This document shows, piece by piece, positions 1 to 7,132 of a DNA stretch of 13,117 nucleotides. Both the position numbers and the translations under genes were made by a program. The notes under the pieces are model-generated. The model worked only from the letters and a program-made list of their open reading frames with translations, made no database searches and was not told where the DNA came from. This DNA is from Chloroflexi bacterium TSY (GTDB lineage: Bacteria > Chloroflexota > Anaerolineae > Caldilineales > Caldilineaceae): NCBI GenBank assembly GCA_019217005.1, contig JAHBNG010000193.1, positions 1 to 13,117 of the forward strand, in the 5' to 3' direction. Numbering within the stretch: the first letter of the stretch is position 1; each line of letters begins with the position of its first letter.

Positions 1-59
1 AGCGTCTGTCCGTTCAAGTTGACAATGATAATTGCAATTGTCGAGGTGGCTTTGATCAT
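1..59 (-). CDS. family 2 glycosyltransferase, N-terminus only (runs off window)
   Basis: Nineteen codons are visible before the window edge, starting at ATG 59-57. They read MIKATSTIAIIIVNLNGQT. The hydrophobic beta strand ending in VNLNG is the typical opening of GT-A fold family 2 glycosyltransferases, in which this strand leads into the nucleotide-sugar binding site. The gene lies 117 bp downstream of the methyltransferase reading frame end at 177 and on the same strand, so the two may be co-transcribed in a glycan cluster. No clear Shine-Dalgarno sequence precedes the ATG, so the start is uncertain. The call rests only on this short N-terminal motif. Confidence 0.55.
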   Translation of the reverse strand, partial: MIKATSTIAIIIVNLNGQT

Positions 60-176
60 CGTGGCAGCTAGTTGAAGAACAAACAGCTCGTTTGTTCAGC
101 AGAATGAACGAAGAAATCTTGCCAGTTTGCCAAAATGATGACCGATGCGCTTGCGGTAGACATATTCGGCAACCGT

Positions 177-354
177 TTACTGTTTTGACGCGATGGTAAT
201 CGTGACGTTGGGTGTAATTTGATCTGTCTGGGTGAGTGAGTGCATGATCAAGCTCGAAGAGAAACCGCAAAAGCTGACGATCCTCTGCTGTATCTTGGAA
301 ATTAAAGCTGATGCCTTCCAAAAGAGGCATCAGCAACCCCCCCCAGTTGTATTG
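177..354 (-). pseudogene. detached C-terminal tail of the methyltransferase
   Basis: Directly after TAG 357-355 the same frame stays open: QYNWGGLLMPLLEGISFNFQ and then DTAEDRQLLRFLFELDHALT. A one-base shift near 228-240 then gives QTDQITPNVTITIASKQ and a TAA at 179-177. From general knowledge of the family, class I methyltransferases of this kind often end with a GG-x-LL-H/P-LL segment, a helix pair and a final hydrophobic strand, and this matches. I infer that the original gene ran from 1167 to 177 (about 330 residues) and now carries one nonsense codon and one frameshift. A run of eight C lies at 337-344. Confidence 0.6.
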
Positions 355-1167
355 CTAAACAACGTTCATATGTTTCGCAATGGCGGGCAGGATTTGTTCG
401 GAACCGATGGCTTCATCAGAGGAAATCGCATCGAGCGAAACAGGCTCAAGCTCTGTGCGAATCTGGCCACTCACTTCTCGTCGATATCTTTCAGGCAACA
501 GACGAAGAAACTGGCGCGCATAGTAGAGCTGTGTATTGGTCCACTGAATCCGTGCTGGTCCTACATAGTCACTTGTGTAAAAGACACCATCCGGCTTTAA
601 CGCCCTGTTGATCCGTTTGGCGATCAGGTCGATCTCATCAAAATGGTGGTAAGCGTGATAGACCACAATCAGATCATACGTGTCGGATGGCAATTCTAGC
701 TTATTGACATCTGCGACAAAGTAGTTAACGTCAAGTCCCTTTTTGGTTGTCAGCTCTTGTGCTCGTATCAATGAGTGGGAACTTACATCGCAAGCGTCGA
801 TTGTTGCAAACGGATATTTGGGCTGTGTAAAGAGTTCATACTCCCAAGCCATGTCACCGCAACCCAACACGAGTCCTCGGCGTTGGTTAGATTCTCCTCC
901 CAACATCTGGGCCAAGAGTTGGTAGAGATCGTCAAATTGACCTCGGCACATGCTGGAAAATGCCCAGTCGAGAAGAATCCCATTGTTTGCACTTCCCCAA
1001 GAAACATAGCGCATCAACTCCAGATCCGCCTGATCCCAAAACGCTGCTTCGCTATGTTCTTTCTGATTTTGAACTGGCAAAATTGCTTCCGTTGGAATCA
1101 CGGATGGAGTACTCGGCGCGAGTTTCCAAAGGAGATACCGTTCGATCTCTTCTAGCAGACCGACCAT
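355..1167 (-). CDS. class I SAM-dependent methyltransferase, C-terminally truncated
   Basis: The 270-residue frame starts at ATG 1167-1165, preceded by AAAGGA at a spacing of 3 nt. An upstream in-frame extension to 1404 lies inside an insertion sequence and is not native. A helical region of about 95 residues comes first. The Rossmann core follows: motif I LVLGCGDMAWE near residues 99-109, an acidic strand end IDACD near 123-127, VADVNKLELP near 151-160, YDLIVVYHAYHHF near 164-176 and ALKPDGVFY near 189-197. These are the SAM-binding elements of class I methyltransferases, often found in sugar or natural-product clusters. The substrate is unknown. The frame stops at TAG 357-355 after HMNVV, where relatives normally continue with two more strands. 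The sequence beyond the stop still reads in the same frame as a plausible tail. The protein is probably truncated or the stop is a sequence error. Confidence 0.8.
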   Translation of the reverse strand: MVGLLEEIERYLLWKLAPSTPSVIPTEAILPVQNQKEHSEAAFWDQADLELMRYVSWGSANNGILLDWAFSSMCRGQFDDLYQLLAQMLGGESNQRRGLVLGCGDMAWEYELFTQPKYPFATIDACDVSSHSLIRAQELTTKKGLDVNYFVADVNKLELPSDTYDLIVVYHAYHHFDEIDLIAKRINRALKPDGVFYTSDYVGPARIQWTNTQLYYARQFLRLLPERYRREVSGQIRTELEPVSLDAISSDEAIGSEQILPAIAKHMNVV

Positions 1168-1170
1168 ATT

Positions 1171-1176
1171 TCCTTT
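1171..1176 (-). promoter_or_regulatory. Shine-Dalgarno site of the methyltransferase, overlapped by a target-site duplication
   Basis: On the minus strand AAAGGA precedes ATG at 1167 with 3 nt between. Its 5' half is part of the TTTAAT duplication (1174-1179) made by the adjacent insertion sequence. The element therefore entered at the edge of the ribosome binding site. It left the site intact but separated the gene from its former upstream DNA, now found from 2692. Confidence 0.65.
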
Positions 1177-1179
1177 AAT
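1174..1179. repeat. target-site duplication, left copy (TTTAAT)
   Basis: Six bases TTTAAT lie directly outside the left inverted repeat and recur at 2686-2691 outside the right one. A 6-bp duplication is within the range known for IS4-like transposases. Confidence 0.8.
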
Positions 1180-1196
1180 CTTTACTTTCTGGTAAA
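1180..1196 (+). repeat. terminal inverted repeat, left
   Basis: CTTTACTTTCTGGTAAA is identical to the reverse complement of 2669-2685. The sequence is itself partly palindromic: CTTTAC, a 6-nt loop, then GTAAAG up to 1197. Confidence 0.85.
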
Positions 1197-1288
1197 GGCT
1201 TGAGTGACAAAGGGCAAACCGAAAGGGGCGGAAAAAAGAATCCACCCTGAAAAAACGGGATAAAATGTAAAAATAGTGCTCGGCTAGT

Positions 1289-2586
1289 TTAAGCAGCGGC
1301 ATTGAGGCGGCGATGAGCGAGAACGCCTTTAGGGAAATGGTGTGAAACCGAGGCCTTTTTCCGAAAGTCAGGGTCGAGTTGGTCGGGAGTTGGAAAAAGA
1401 GCACTCGAGAGAACGCGGCGCAGCCTGCCGGGAGTGGCTTGAGGCTCTCGATCCCAGTAGCCAGTCGGTATGGGAGGAAGAGAAGCGGCTAAATGGGAAA
1501 GAAGATTGCCAGCAAGCAGCCCCAGTTCAGGTAAGCGGAAGCAAGCCTCATCGGCATGAACAAATTGACGATGTAAGCCAATCATCTGCTTGGAAGCCAA
1601 GGGGGGGATGTTCAACAGGCCAGCGCTCCAGAGAGAAAAGATAAATGGTTTCAGCTTGTAAAGCCATGACGGTCGCCAGAACCAAAGGTGTGTGATAAGC
1701 AGGATCCTGAAAGACGTAAATCGAATAGGTGCGGTTGGCTGTATCCACCTTGGTTGTCCTGGGGACGAGATTGTGCCATGCTTGATAGCGAATCAGGCGA
1801 CCACTATAGACAAATTGACCAAACGAGTCTGGAGTTGTGGCCTCGAGTCGCTTTCCCCTATAGCATCGAGAGAGCGGACGCACAATATCACCATATTCGG
1901 GTGGTCTGCCTTTTTCCTTACGTTCGGGTAACTCATTGCGGCGCGCTGTGCAGTTAATCGCTTCCCGAAGGACAAATCGGTCGACGTCGCTTTCTAGCAT
2001 TTCTCTGATTGTAAACCCGGCATCGACCACCGCCACTTCGTCTGACTCCAGTGATTTCTTGGTCTCTTTCAGCAGCTTTTTCCGAAACTCACTTTCCTTT
2101 GTGCCTACCTCGCATCTCATGATTGCCTTGAGCAGTGGCACTCGTTTCCCGCCTATCTCCCCCCGAGCTTATCATCACTCCAAAGATGAGCGCGGGCAAT
2201 GCCCGACGAGCCGTTGAGTTATAGAGTCGGTTCACTTTCCCTTGCAGCTTCGGTCGCCAGAACCCTGTGATATCTATGCTTTTCACTCGGTATCCTTCTA
2301 ACTTTTTTGCCTCCCATTCCCCTTTCCACTCCACTTCTTCTTGCCACGATGAGAGCAGGCTTGCAATATCCCATGATCCATATCGAAAGCTCCACCAGCT
2401 TCGCCGGAGCTCCTCATCTTCAAACCCGCTTTCACTCAATCCACTATGGATTGCTCCTCGACTTTTCAGAAACGACCCATTCATCATCGCCCACATCAGA
2501 CGCATTACATTTACGTTTGTTCCCACCGGCGTTACTTGCAATACATTCATCAGTACTGCTATAGTTATTTCTGGTGCGGTTAGCAT
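1289..2586 (-). pseudogene. DDE transposase (IS4-superfamily-like), two frameshifts
   Basis: The start is ATG 2586-2584, preceded by a strong GGAGGAAGG. Three overlapping frames together give one protein of about 430 residues. Frame 1 (from 2586) contains VKSIDITGFWRP with a candidate first catalytic Asp. A shift at the C6 run 2159-2164 leads to GEIGGKRVPLLKAI, then EVAVVDAGF with a candidate second Asp, and later FSLERWPVE with a candidate catalytic Glu. A shift at the G7 run 1601-1607 leads to IPPLASKQMIGLHRQFVHA and the C-terminus, ending at 1289. Asp-Asp-Glu spacing with an ERWPVE block is typical of IS4-like transposases. The exact ISfinder family is not known to me. Both shifts lie in homopolymers, so the gene is either decayed or miscalled. 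Confidence 0.8.
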
Positions 2587-2668
2587 TCCTTCCTCCTTTT
2601 TGGGTTCTCTACCTTTAGGATGAAACGCTAACCGCTTTTTGTCACATTTCTCACCTCATCTCTTTTCT

Positions 2669-2685
2669 TTTACCAGAAAGTAAAG
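2669..2685 (-). repeat. terminal inverted repeat, right
   Basis: TTTACCAGAAAGTAAAG is the exact inverted copy of 1180-1196. The TTTAAT duplication follows directly outside. Confidence 0.85.
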
Positions 2686-2691
2686 TTTAAT
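2686..2691. repeat. target-site duplication, right copy (TTTAAT)
   Basis: Second copy of the TTTAAT duplication, directly outside the right inverted repeat of the 1180-2685 element. Confidence 0.8.
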
Positions 2692-2759
2692 GAGATAGTC
2701 ACATATCTTTTGCGTCCGTTGCATCCAGCGGACGGAGCGTGTCGAACTTTGCATAGGTG
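2692..2759. other. former divergent spacer between the methyltransferase and membrane-protein genes
   Basis: About 68 bp of non-coding DNA lies between the right target duplication and the membrane-protein ORF. Before insertion it adjoined the methyltransferase ribosome binding site, so it probably carried promoters for one or both divergent genes. It contains one perfect 6-bp inverted repeat, CGTCCG at 2713-2718 and CGGACG at 2729-2734, with a 10-nt loop. This could be an operator or a transcript hairpin. No convincing -10/-35 pair was assigned. Confidence 0.4.
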
Positions 2760-3046
2760 ATGAGTAGACGAGCCAAAACGATATTTTTATGCATTACTCG
2801 GTTTAATAGTACAATAATTGATATGTTTCTTGAAAAATCGTTGCCGAAGAGGCGACTCTTTGCTTCTCGTACTCCTCTCGGTGTTCTAATTCTCTACTTT
2901 GTGGTTGCGCTGCTCGCCTACGCAAGTATCCTGACAACTTTTTTTGTATCAGATGATCTTTCATTGCTGTATGATATTCACTTTGGGGGACCGTTTGGCG
3001 TTTGGTCATCACCTGGTAGTCCGTTTTTCAGGCCGATGATCTCGTT
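2760..3046 (+). pseudogene. integral membrane protein, GT-C glycosyltransferase-like, truncated by an IS
   Basis: The frame starts at ATG 2760 (an in-frame TAG lies at 2754; ATG 2823 is an alternative start). About 95 residues are native. A basic N-terminus is followed by one membrane segment (GVLILYFVVALLAYASILTTFF). Next comes FVSDDLSLLYDI and then SPGSPFFRPMISL. An acidic DD pair just after the first membrane helix, with a later FRP block, resembles GT-C membrane glycosyltransferases of the PMT/ArnT type, where the first loop carries catalytic acid residues. The coding sequence stops matching at 3046, where the inverted repeat of the ISAzo13-type element begins; the frame ends inside that element at 3065. 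The remainder of the gene is not present next to it. Confidence 0.6.
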
Positions 3047-3076
3047 AGGCCAATCCAAAAAATAAAATATACGCGA
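3046..3076 (+). repeat. terminal inverted repeat, left (ISAzo13-type)
   Basis: It begins TAGGCCAATCC, passes through an A-rich tract and ends TATACGCGA. It is the inverted counterpart of 4313-4343 with five mismatches. Confidence 0.75.
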
Positions 3077-4341
3077 GAAGGTGTTAAACTAGCTCTCCAA
3101 AAGGAGCAAAAATGACAATCTCGCCAGAAATGGTTGAAGTCTTGAAAGAGACGAAGGCCATGTTAAGTGGATACGAAAGAAGGCACTTCATGGCCCAAAC
3201 GGTCAAAACGATATGCGAAGGGAGTCCGACGAAAGCAGAACGAGAGTTGGGCTGGAATCGGGCGACGATAGCCAAAGCCCTGGAAGAACTAGAAGGCGGC
3301 TTCTGTTATGTCGACCAAAGCCACCGACGTGGTCGCAAAAGCCGAAGACCATATCCCCACTTTACTGGCCGATATGGTTGAAATCGCCGATCAATTCAGC
3401 CAGACCGATCCCACCTTTCGACCCCCAATTGTACACTCGACTAACCGCCGCCGAAATGCGTACCCAGCTCATCGAGCAGAAAGGATACACAGATGAGGAA
3501 TTGCCTGGCGAAGAGGCCATCCGCTTGAAGCTCAATGAGTTAGGCTATGGCTCAAACCGGGTCAAAAAAAGTCAACCAGTGAAAAGATCCCAGAGACCGA
3601 TGCGATCTTTGATAGAATTCATCAGATCAATCAAGAAGCGGATGCAGACGAGACGGTTCTGCGCCTCTTGGGATGCCAAAGCGACGATTTTACTTGACCG
3701 TTTCTCGAGAGAAGGGATAAGTCGAGTGGTTGTCAAAGCGCTCGATCATGACTTTCAAGATAAGAAGACCGAGAAAGTCACTCCTTTTGGCATTTACCTC
3801 CCTTCAACCAAGGAACTCTTTCTTTACTTGACTCAGTCGAAAGTGACGAGTGACTGTATTGTCGACTGCCTGATTGATTTTTGGGAAAGCGTACGTGAAC
3901 ACTTTCCTCACGTCAAGACCCTCGTGATCAATCAGGACAATGGTCCCGAAAATCATACCCGTCGGACTCAGTTTATGTATCGTCTCACTCAGTTTGTTGA
4001 GCACTATCGTCTCTCTATTCAGCTCGCCTGCTACCCTCCTTATCACAGTAAATACAACCCCATCGAACGGGTTTGGGGCCATCTTGAAAAACACTGGAAC
4101 GGTTCTCTTCTCGATTCTCTTGAGACCGTTCTCAATTTTGCCCGTTCTTTTCGCTTTAACCAACTACAACCCTTCGTTCACCTGAATTCCACTCTTTATG
4201 AGACCGGCGTCAAACTCACTCAGAAAGAGATGGACCGTTTGGAACAACGCTTCCAACGTTTACCTGGTTTAGAAAAATGGTTTGTCCTTATTCCCCCTCT
4301 CCATTCTCTCGTTCGCGTATAATTATTTTTTTGGTTTAGCC
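3048..4341 (+). mobile_element. ISAzo13-type insertion sequence, 1294 bp
   Basis: Inverted repeats of about 31 bp, matching at 26 positions, span 3046-3076 and 4313-4343. They share the outer TAGGC and the inner TATACGCGA. The outermost TA on each side may be a TA target duplication. One frameshifted transposase gene fills the element. The two flanks do not belong together: the left is a membrane-protein gene and the right is the end of another IS transposase. Deletion or recombination has therefore followed insertion. Confidence 0.8.
3112..4322 (+). pseudogene. ISAzo13-family transposase, four frameshifts
   Basis: ATG 3112 follows AAAGGAGCAAAA, a good ribosome binding site. The N-terminal part reads GYERRHFMAQTVKTI and then KAERELGWNRATI, the hallmark opening of ISAzo13 (Rhodopirellula-type) transposases. 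The protein is continuous only if four shifts are allowed: at A4 3337-3340 (to KAEDHIPTLLADM), C5 3422-3426 (to LYTRLTAAEMRTQLIEQKGY), A7 3564-3570 (to EKIPETDAIFDRIHQ) and near 3664-3672 (back to SWDAKATILLDRF). Candidate catalytic acids lie in SWDAKAT, TLVINQDNGPEN and YNPIERVWGHLEKHW. The full product would be about 400 residues, normal for the family. As written it cannot be translated as one protein. Confidence 0.85.
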
Positions 4342-4343
4342 TA
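4313..4343 (-). repeat. terminal inverted repeat, right (ISAzo13-type)
   Basis: On the minus strand it begins TAGGCTAAACC and ends TATACGCGA, matching the left end over 31 positions without gaps. It overlaps the last codons of the transposase. Confidence 0.75.
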
Positions 4344-4349
4344 ATATGT

Positions 4350-4357
4350 GGCCCCTC
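4350..4357. repeat. target-site duplication, left copy (GGCCCCTC)
   Basis: Eight bases outside the left inverted repeat of the 4358-5989 element, identical to 5990-5997. The next base is also G on both sides, so the true length could be 9. Confidence 0.8.
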
Positions 4358-4371
4358 GGGCTGGTTCAGAA
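4358..4371 (+). repeat. terminal inverted repeat, left (4358-5989 element)
   Basis: GGGCTGGTTCAGAA. The right end read on the minus strand gives GGGCAGGTTCAGAA, a 13/14 match. Confidence 0.75.
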
Positions 4372-4483
4372 ATAGGTTGACAAAGAAGAGAGTACGTTAA
4401 CAAGAGAATAGGTTAGAGAAAGAGGCTCCTGTTCAGGCAAAATAAGGGTGTTCAGACCAAAATAGCCAAAAAGGAGCCTCTAA

Positions 4484-5920
4484 ATGTCAGAGTATCGAAC
4501 AGACCCCCTATCATTGTCAACCCGAATCGATCTTGCGTTGGAAATGCTCAACCCGAATCGAGAGTGGGGGAGAGTGAGCGAACTGTCAACGGCGTACAAT
4601 GTGTCTCGAACGTGGCTCTATAAGTTGAGAGAGAGCGGTGAAGCGGCGCTGAAAGCGATCTTGTCGCCAGTGAGTCCAGGACCGCAGCCGAAAAGCCATG
4701 TGATCGAAGTGGATGAGACGTTCATCCGACGAACCATAACGGTGTTGCCGATGCTGCGAGGAAGCGTACGAGATATCCAAAGGGGGTTGGGGTTGCTGCT
4801 AGGTGGAGCGGTCGGTGGGATTCATCCAAGGGACGCTGGCGGAAGTTGGAGAACTGGCATCGGCGTACAATGAGAGCATGGTGCCGACGCTGCCGGTGTT
4901 GGGGGAAGCGGATGAAATTTTCTGTGGCGACCAACCGTGCCTGACGGTGGTGGACGGAGCATCGTTTGCGCTGTTGAATATCTCAGCAGCCGATGCCCGA
5001 GATGAAACAACATGGGGGTTGAAGTTTCTCGAATTGCTCGAGCGAGGCATCACCTTTGATGACTTGGTGACCGATGGGGCTTTGGGCATTCAGGCAGGAG
5101 CCAAGGCAGCGGGGATGAATGCGCCACACTCCTATGACCTCTTTCACCAAATGCAGAATGGCACCAAAATCACCCAACGTCTGGAGAGAGAAATGGACCA
5201 GGCCATGACCGACCGTGACGTAGCTTGGCAAGTGTTGGACGAGCAGACTGCTCCTGCACGTCGCCCTGGGCGACCACGCAAATGCACAGTGACTCTCGAG
5301 GTTGCCGACCAAACGGTGCTGACAGCAGTTGACTTGCACGAGAACTGGACATGGCTTCTCCGAACGGTCCGTCAGGCACTGGAGCCGATTTCACCGACCG
5401 GGCAGCTTGTCAACACAGATGCGGCGCAACAAACCATTCTGGCTGCCACCCAACTTATGATGGAGATGAACCGCGATGAAATTGCACACTTTGCCACCCA
5501 ACTGCAGCAGAATCTACCTACATTGCTGGCTCCCCTCCGCCAGAACCTCTCACCTGAGTACGAAGCCTTCATCACACACCTCTGGACTTATCGCCATGAC
5601 CATCAACTTCCCATTGAACAGCTTTTCCCTCCCTCATTGCAGCCTATGGCTTTGCCTTCTGGCATGCACTGGATCGCTTCCATCGGGCTTCTTCTCTAGC
5701 TGAATCCTTTCATGCTTGGCTCAGGCCCTTTCTTGCAATCCATCGCTCTTTGCCCGATTGGTTGGCCGCTCTTTTACAGCTCTTTTGGAATCATCGCACC
5801 TTCTCACGTGGCAAACGCTCCGGTCACTCACCCTTAGAACTGGCTACCGATTCCTATGTCCCTTCTTTGGCTGACGCCCTTGATGCCATTCTTCAGCCTC
5901 AACAGCAACTGGCTCTTTAA
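4484..5920 (+). pseudogene. DDE transposase with N-terminal helix-turn-helix and long helical insert, two frameshifts
   Basis: ATG 4484 follows AAGGAG at a 7-nt spacing. An N-terminal helix-turn-helix is visible (RVSELSTAYNVSRTWLYKLRES). A shift near 4798-4806 is needed to reach RSVGFIQGTLAEVGELASAYN. Candidate catalytic residues are Asp in GEADEIFCGDQPCLTVVDG, Asp in DDLVTDGALGIQAG and, after a helical stretch of roughly 200 residues, Glu in FHRASSLAESFHAWLRPFL. The last block is reached by a second shift near 5624-5635. The end reads HRTFSRGKRSGHSPLELA and stops at TAA 5918-5920. The RASSL-E block with RGKR-G-SP-LA recurs in the 9719-11308 transposase, so the two are related. I do not recognise a named IS family with certainty; a DUF6399-like protein is my best guess. 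Confidence 0.75.
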
Positions 5921-5975
5921 CCTATTCTCTTTTTAACGTGCCCATTTCAATTTTGTAAACCTAACTCATCCCTTG

Positions 5976-5989
5976 TTCTGAACCTGCCC
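5976..5989 (-). repeat. terminal inverted repeat, right (4358-5989 element)
   Basis: TTCTGAACCTGCCC, the inverted partner of 4358-4371. It lies directly against the GGCCCCTC duplication. Confidence 0.75.
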
Positions 5990-5997
5990 GGCCCCTC
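5990..5997. repeat. target-site duplication, right copy (GGCCCCTC)
   Basis: Second copy of GGCCCCTC, outside the right inverted repeat of the 4358-5989 element. It lies in the coding sequence of the interrupted IS701-like transposase. Confidence 0.8.
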
Positions 5998-6850
5998 GAA
6001 AGTTATCGGCTGACCATCTTCATCCCGCAAACGAAAACTATTTGTCTCCAGATTGCGATTGCACTTCAAGATGCTGATCCAATCTTTATTCAGACGATCG
6101 AGTACAGCTAGAAAATCTGGAGCGAGATACCAACCATCGAAGAGAGCCCAACCAAAGATAAGGGTTCGTTCAACAGCTTTTTCAACCAGTTCACTGGCAA
6201 TGGTTATCTTGGTCTTAAACGCTTCGTCTCGCTCTCGAAAGGCGGGGTCAGTTAATAGGTGGCTATCCACTCGTTTATGAAAAGCGGTTCGTTCTTTCTT
6301 TTTCTTGGGAATCTCGGTCACTGGGAAATGTTTTTCCACAAATGCTTCCCAGTCGGTAAACTCTTCGTACCGTCGGTAGATACTTGCATCGACCGGAAAA
6401 CGGATAGCGCCACTGACATAGTGACTTGTGACTAAGTTATGAGCCAGTGGATGCTGACCATTGCTATGATTGTAGTGGGTGTCGATATACTCGAACAGAC
6501 TTCCCACATGTTCACATAGTGTATCGTCAATCGCTAATACCGATTCTGACTCTGAACGTTGGTATTGTGCTGTCTCTGACTATACGCTCATCATTGAGTT
6601 TTTCGGCTCGCCAAGGAGCTTCACTCAGATACCGTGATACATTCGTCTTATCTGCACTATCTAGAATGCAACGGGCAATATTTGCCATGCTTTTGTTGTC
6701 CAAGACCATCAGACCCGTCAGATAGTTTTCAAAGTGGCGAAACTGTTTACGATTGGCAAATACTGAACGAAAGGTTTCGCTATGCTCCTTGACCAGTGGC
6801 GCTACATTTACTATCGGCAATTGCATCTTGATGGCTCCTTTTCTGCACTT
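5998..6850 (-). mobile_element. IS701-like element, remnant with one end lost
   Basis: The transposase start and most of its length survive, but the gene is cut at 5997/4350 by a younger element. Only about 14 bp of its continuation (4344-4357) remain, ending at the ISAzo13-type element. With one terminus missing, the inverted repeats cannot be paired, so the right boundary near 6850 is approximate. Confidence 0.6.
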
Positions 6851-6858
6851 TTTTCTTG

Positions 6859-7098
6859 ATGCAATCTATTGAGATGACTTTTGTCTCTTTTGTCAAAATT
6901 GGAAAACCTTCATTTCACAACTATCGAGTTATTAAGAATGAAGAAGGTCGTTATCTTTTCTATCGAGGTGACAGTGATGAACCGGCGTTCTTTTTGCAGC
7001 CCCACCACGAATTGGTGCAAGTCTGGTGGTCTAGCGGTATCCATAAAGAACAGCGCAGTTTGTGTCTAACTCATTTACGCCTTCAGATGTTGATTTAA
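6859..7098 (+). CDS. hypothetical protein, possibly the 3' fragment of an interrupted gene
   Basis: An 80-residue frame starts at ATG 6859 (TTG 6856 just before) without a ribosome binding site and ends 34 bp before rmlD on the same strand. The sequence (FHNYRVIKNEEGRYLFYRG, EPAFFLQPHHELVQVWWSSG, KEQRSLCLTHLRLQML) is polar and aromatic with no membrane segment, and I do not recognise it. The upstream frame stays open back to 6832, and the DNA 5' of it is the end of an IS remnant. It could therefore be the tail of a larger gene cut by that element. Its good coding character and its position directly before rmlD favour a real, perhaps broken, gene over chance. Confidence 0.45.
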   Translation: MQSIEMTFVSFVKIGKPSFHNYRVIKNEEGRYLFYRGDSDEPAFFLQPHHELVQVWWSSGIHKEQRSLCLTHLRLQMLI

Positions 7099-7132
7099 CA
7101 ATTCGTTCCGGATAAGGATAAAATTATTTTCT

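Larger units (their letters stand above)
1180..2685 (-). mobile_element. insertion sequence, IS4-superfamily-like, 1506 bp, complete ends
   Basis: The element is bounded by perfect 17-bp inverted repeats (1180-1196 and 2669-2685, CTTTACTTTCTGGTAAA read inward from the left). A 6-bp direct repeat TTTAAT flanks it at 1174-1179 and 2686-2691, the signature of a transposition event. It carries one transposase gene on the minus strand with two frameshifts. Removing the element and one TTTAAT restores a compact spacer between the methyltransferase and the divergent membrane-protein gene. Ends and target duplication are seen directly. The family is inferred from the protein. Confidence 0.9.
4358..5989 (+). 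mobile_element. insertion sequence with 8-bp target duplication, 1632 bp
   Basis: Outer inverted repeats of 14 bp (GGGCTGGTTCAGAA at 4358-4371; inverted copy with one mismatch at 5976-5989) are flanked by the perfect direct repeat GGCCCCTC at 4350-4357 and 5990-5997. Further inside, both ends repeat TAGGTT-n-ACAAA and then ACGTTAA-n-AAGAGAATAGG, probably further transposase-binding sites. The element sits inside the transposase gene of an older IS701-like element: joining the flanks at GGCCCCTC restores the reading FEGPHI there. Confidence 0.85.
5947..6826 (-). pseudogene. IS701-like DDE transposase, frameshifted and 3'-truncated
   Basis: ATG 6826-6824 is preceded by AAGGAGCC at a 6-nt spacing. 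The first frame gives about 80 residues (VKEHSETFRSVFANRKQFRHF, NYLTGLMVLDNKSMANIA). It must shift near 6560-6585 to continue as TAQYQRSESESVLAIDDTLC and EHVGSLFEYIDTHYNH. Candidate catalytic acids are Asp in LAIDDT and Asp in LFDGWYLAPDF; the third acid is missing. The style, including KKKKERTAFHKRVD and DWISILKCNRNLETNSF, matches IS701-like transposases familiar from Chloroflexota and Cyanobacteria. Homology ends at FEGP near 5990. The frame then runs through the end of the 4358-5989 element to TGA at 5947, so the last 14 or so residues are foreign. Confidence 0.75.

Noticed and set aside
77..97. 8-bp perfect hairpin GAACAAAC / GTTTGTTC between methyltransferase and glycosyltransferase
   Set aside because: It is AT-rich with no T-run on either strand, so it is not supported as a terminator. 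It may be a chance dyad.
307..334. Perfect 9-bp hairpin (GCTGATGCC / GGCATCAGC) with a TTTAAT tail on the minus strand, as a terminator of the methyltransferase
   Set aside because: It lies inside the sequence that still reads as the methyltransferase C-terminus (LLMPLLEGISFNF), and the T-run is short and interrupted. If the TAG at 355 is the true end, it could be reconsidered.
1168..1404. 79-residue N-terminal extension of the methyltransferase
   Set aside because: It lies across the end of the 1180-2685 insertion sequence, overlaps the transposase gene and lacks a ribosome binding site. The ATG at 1167 has one.
3564..3570. A7 run as a programmed frameshift site for the ISAzo13-type transposase
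   Set aside because: A7 is a known slippery sequence in some insertion sequences, but this gene needs three other shifts at non-slippery places, and ISAzo13 transposases are normally one frame.
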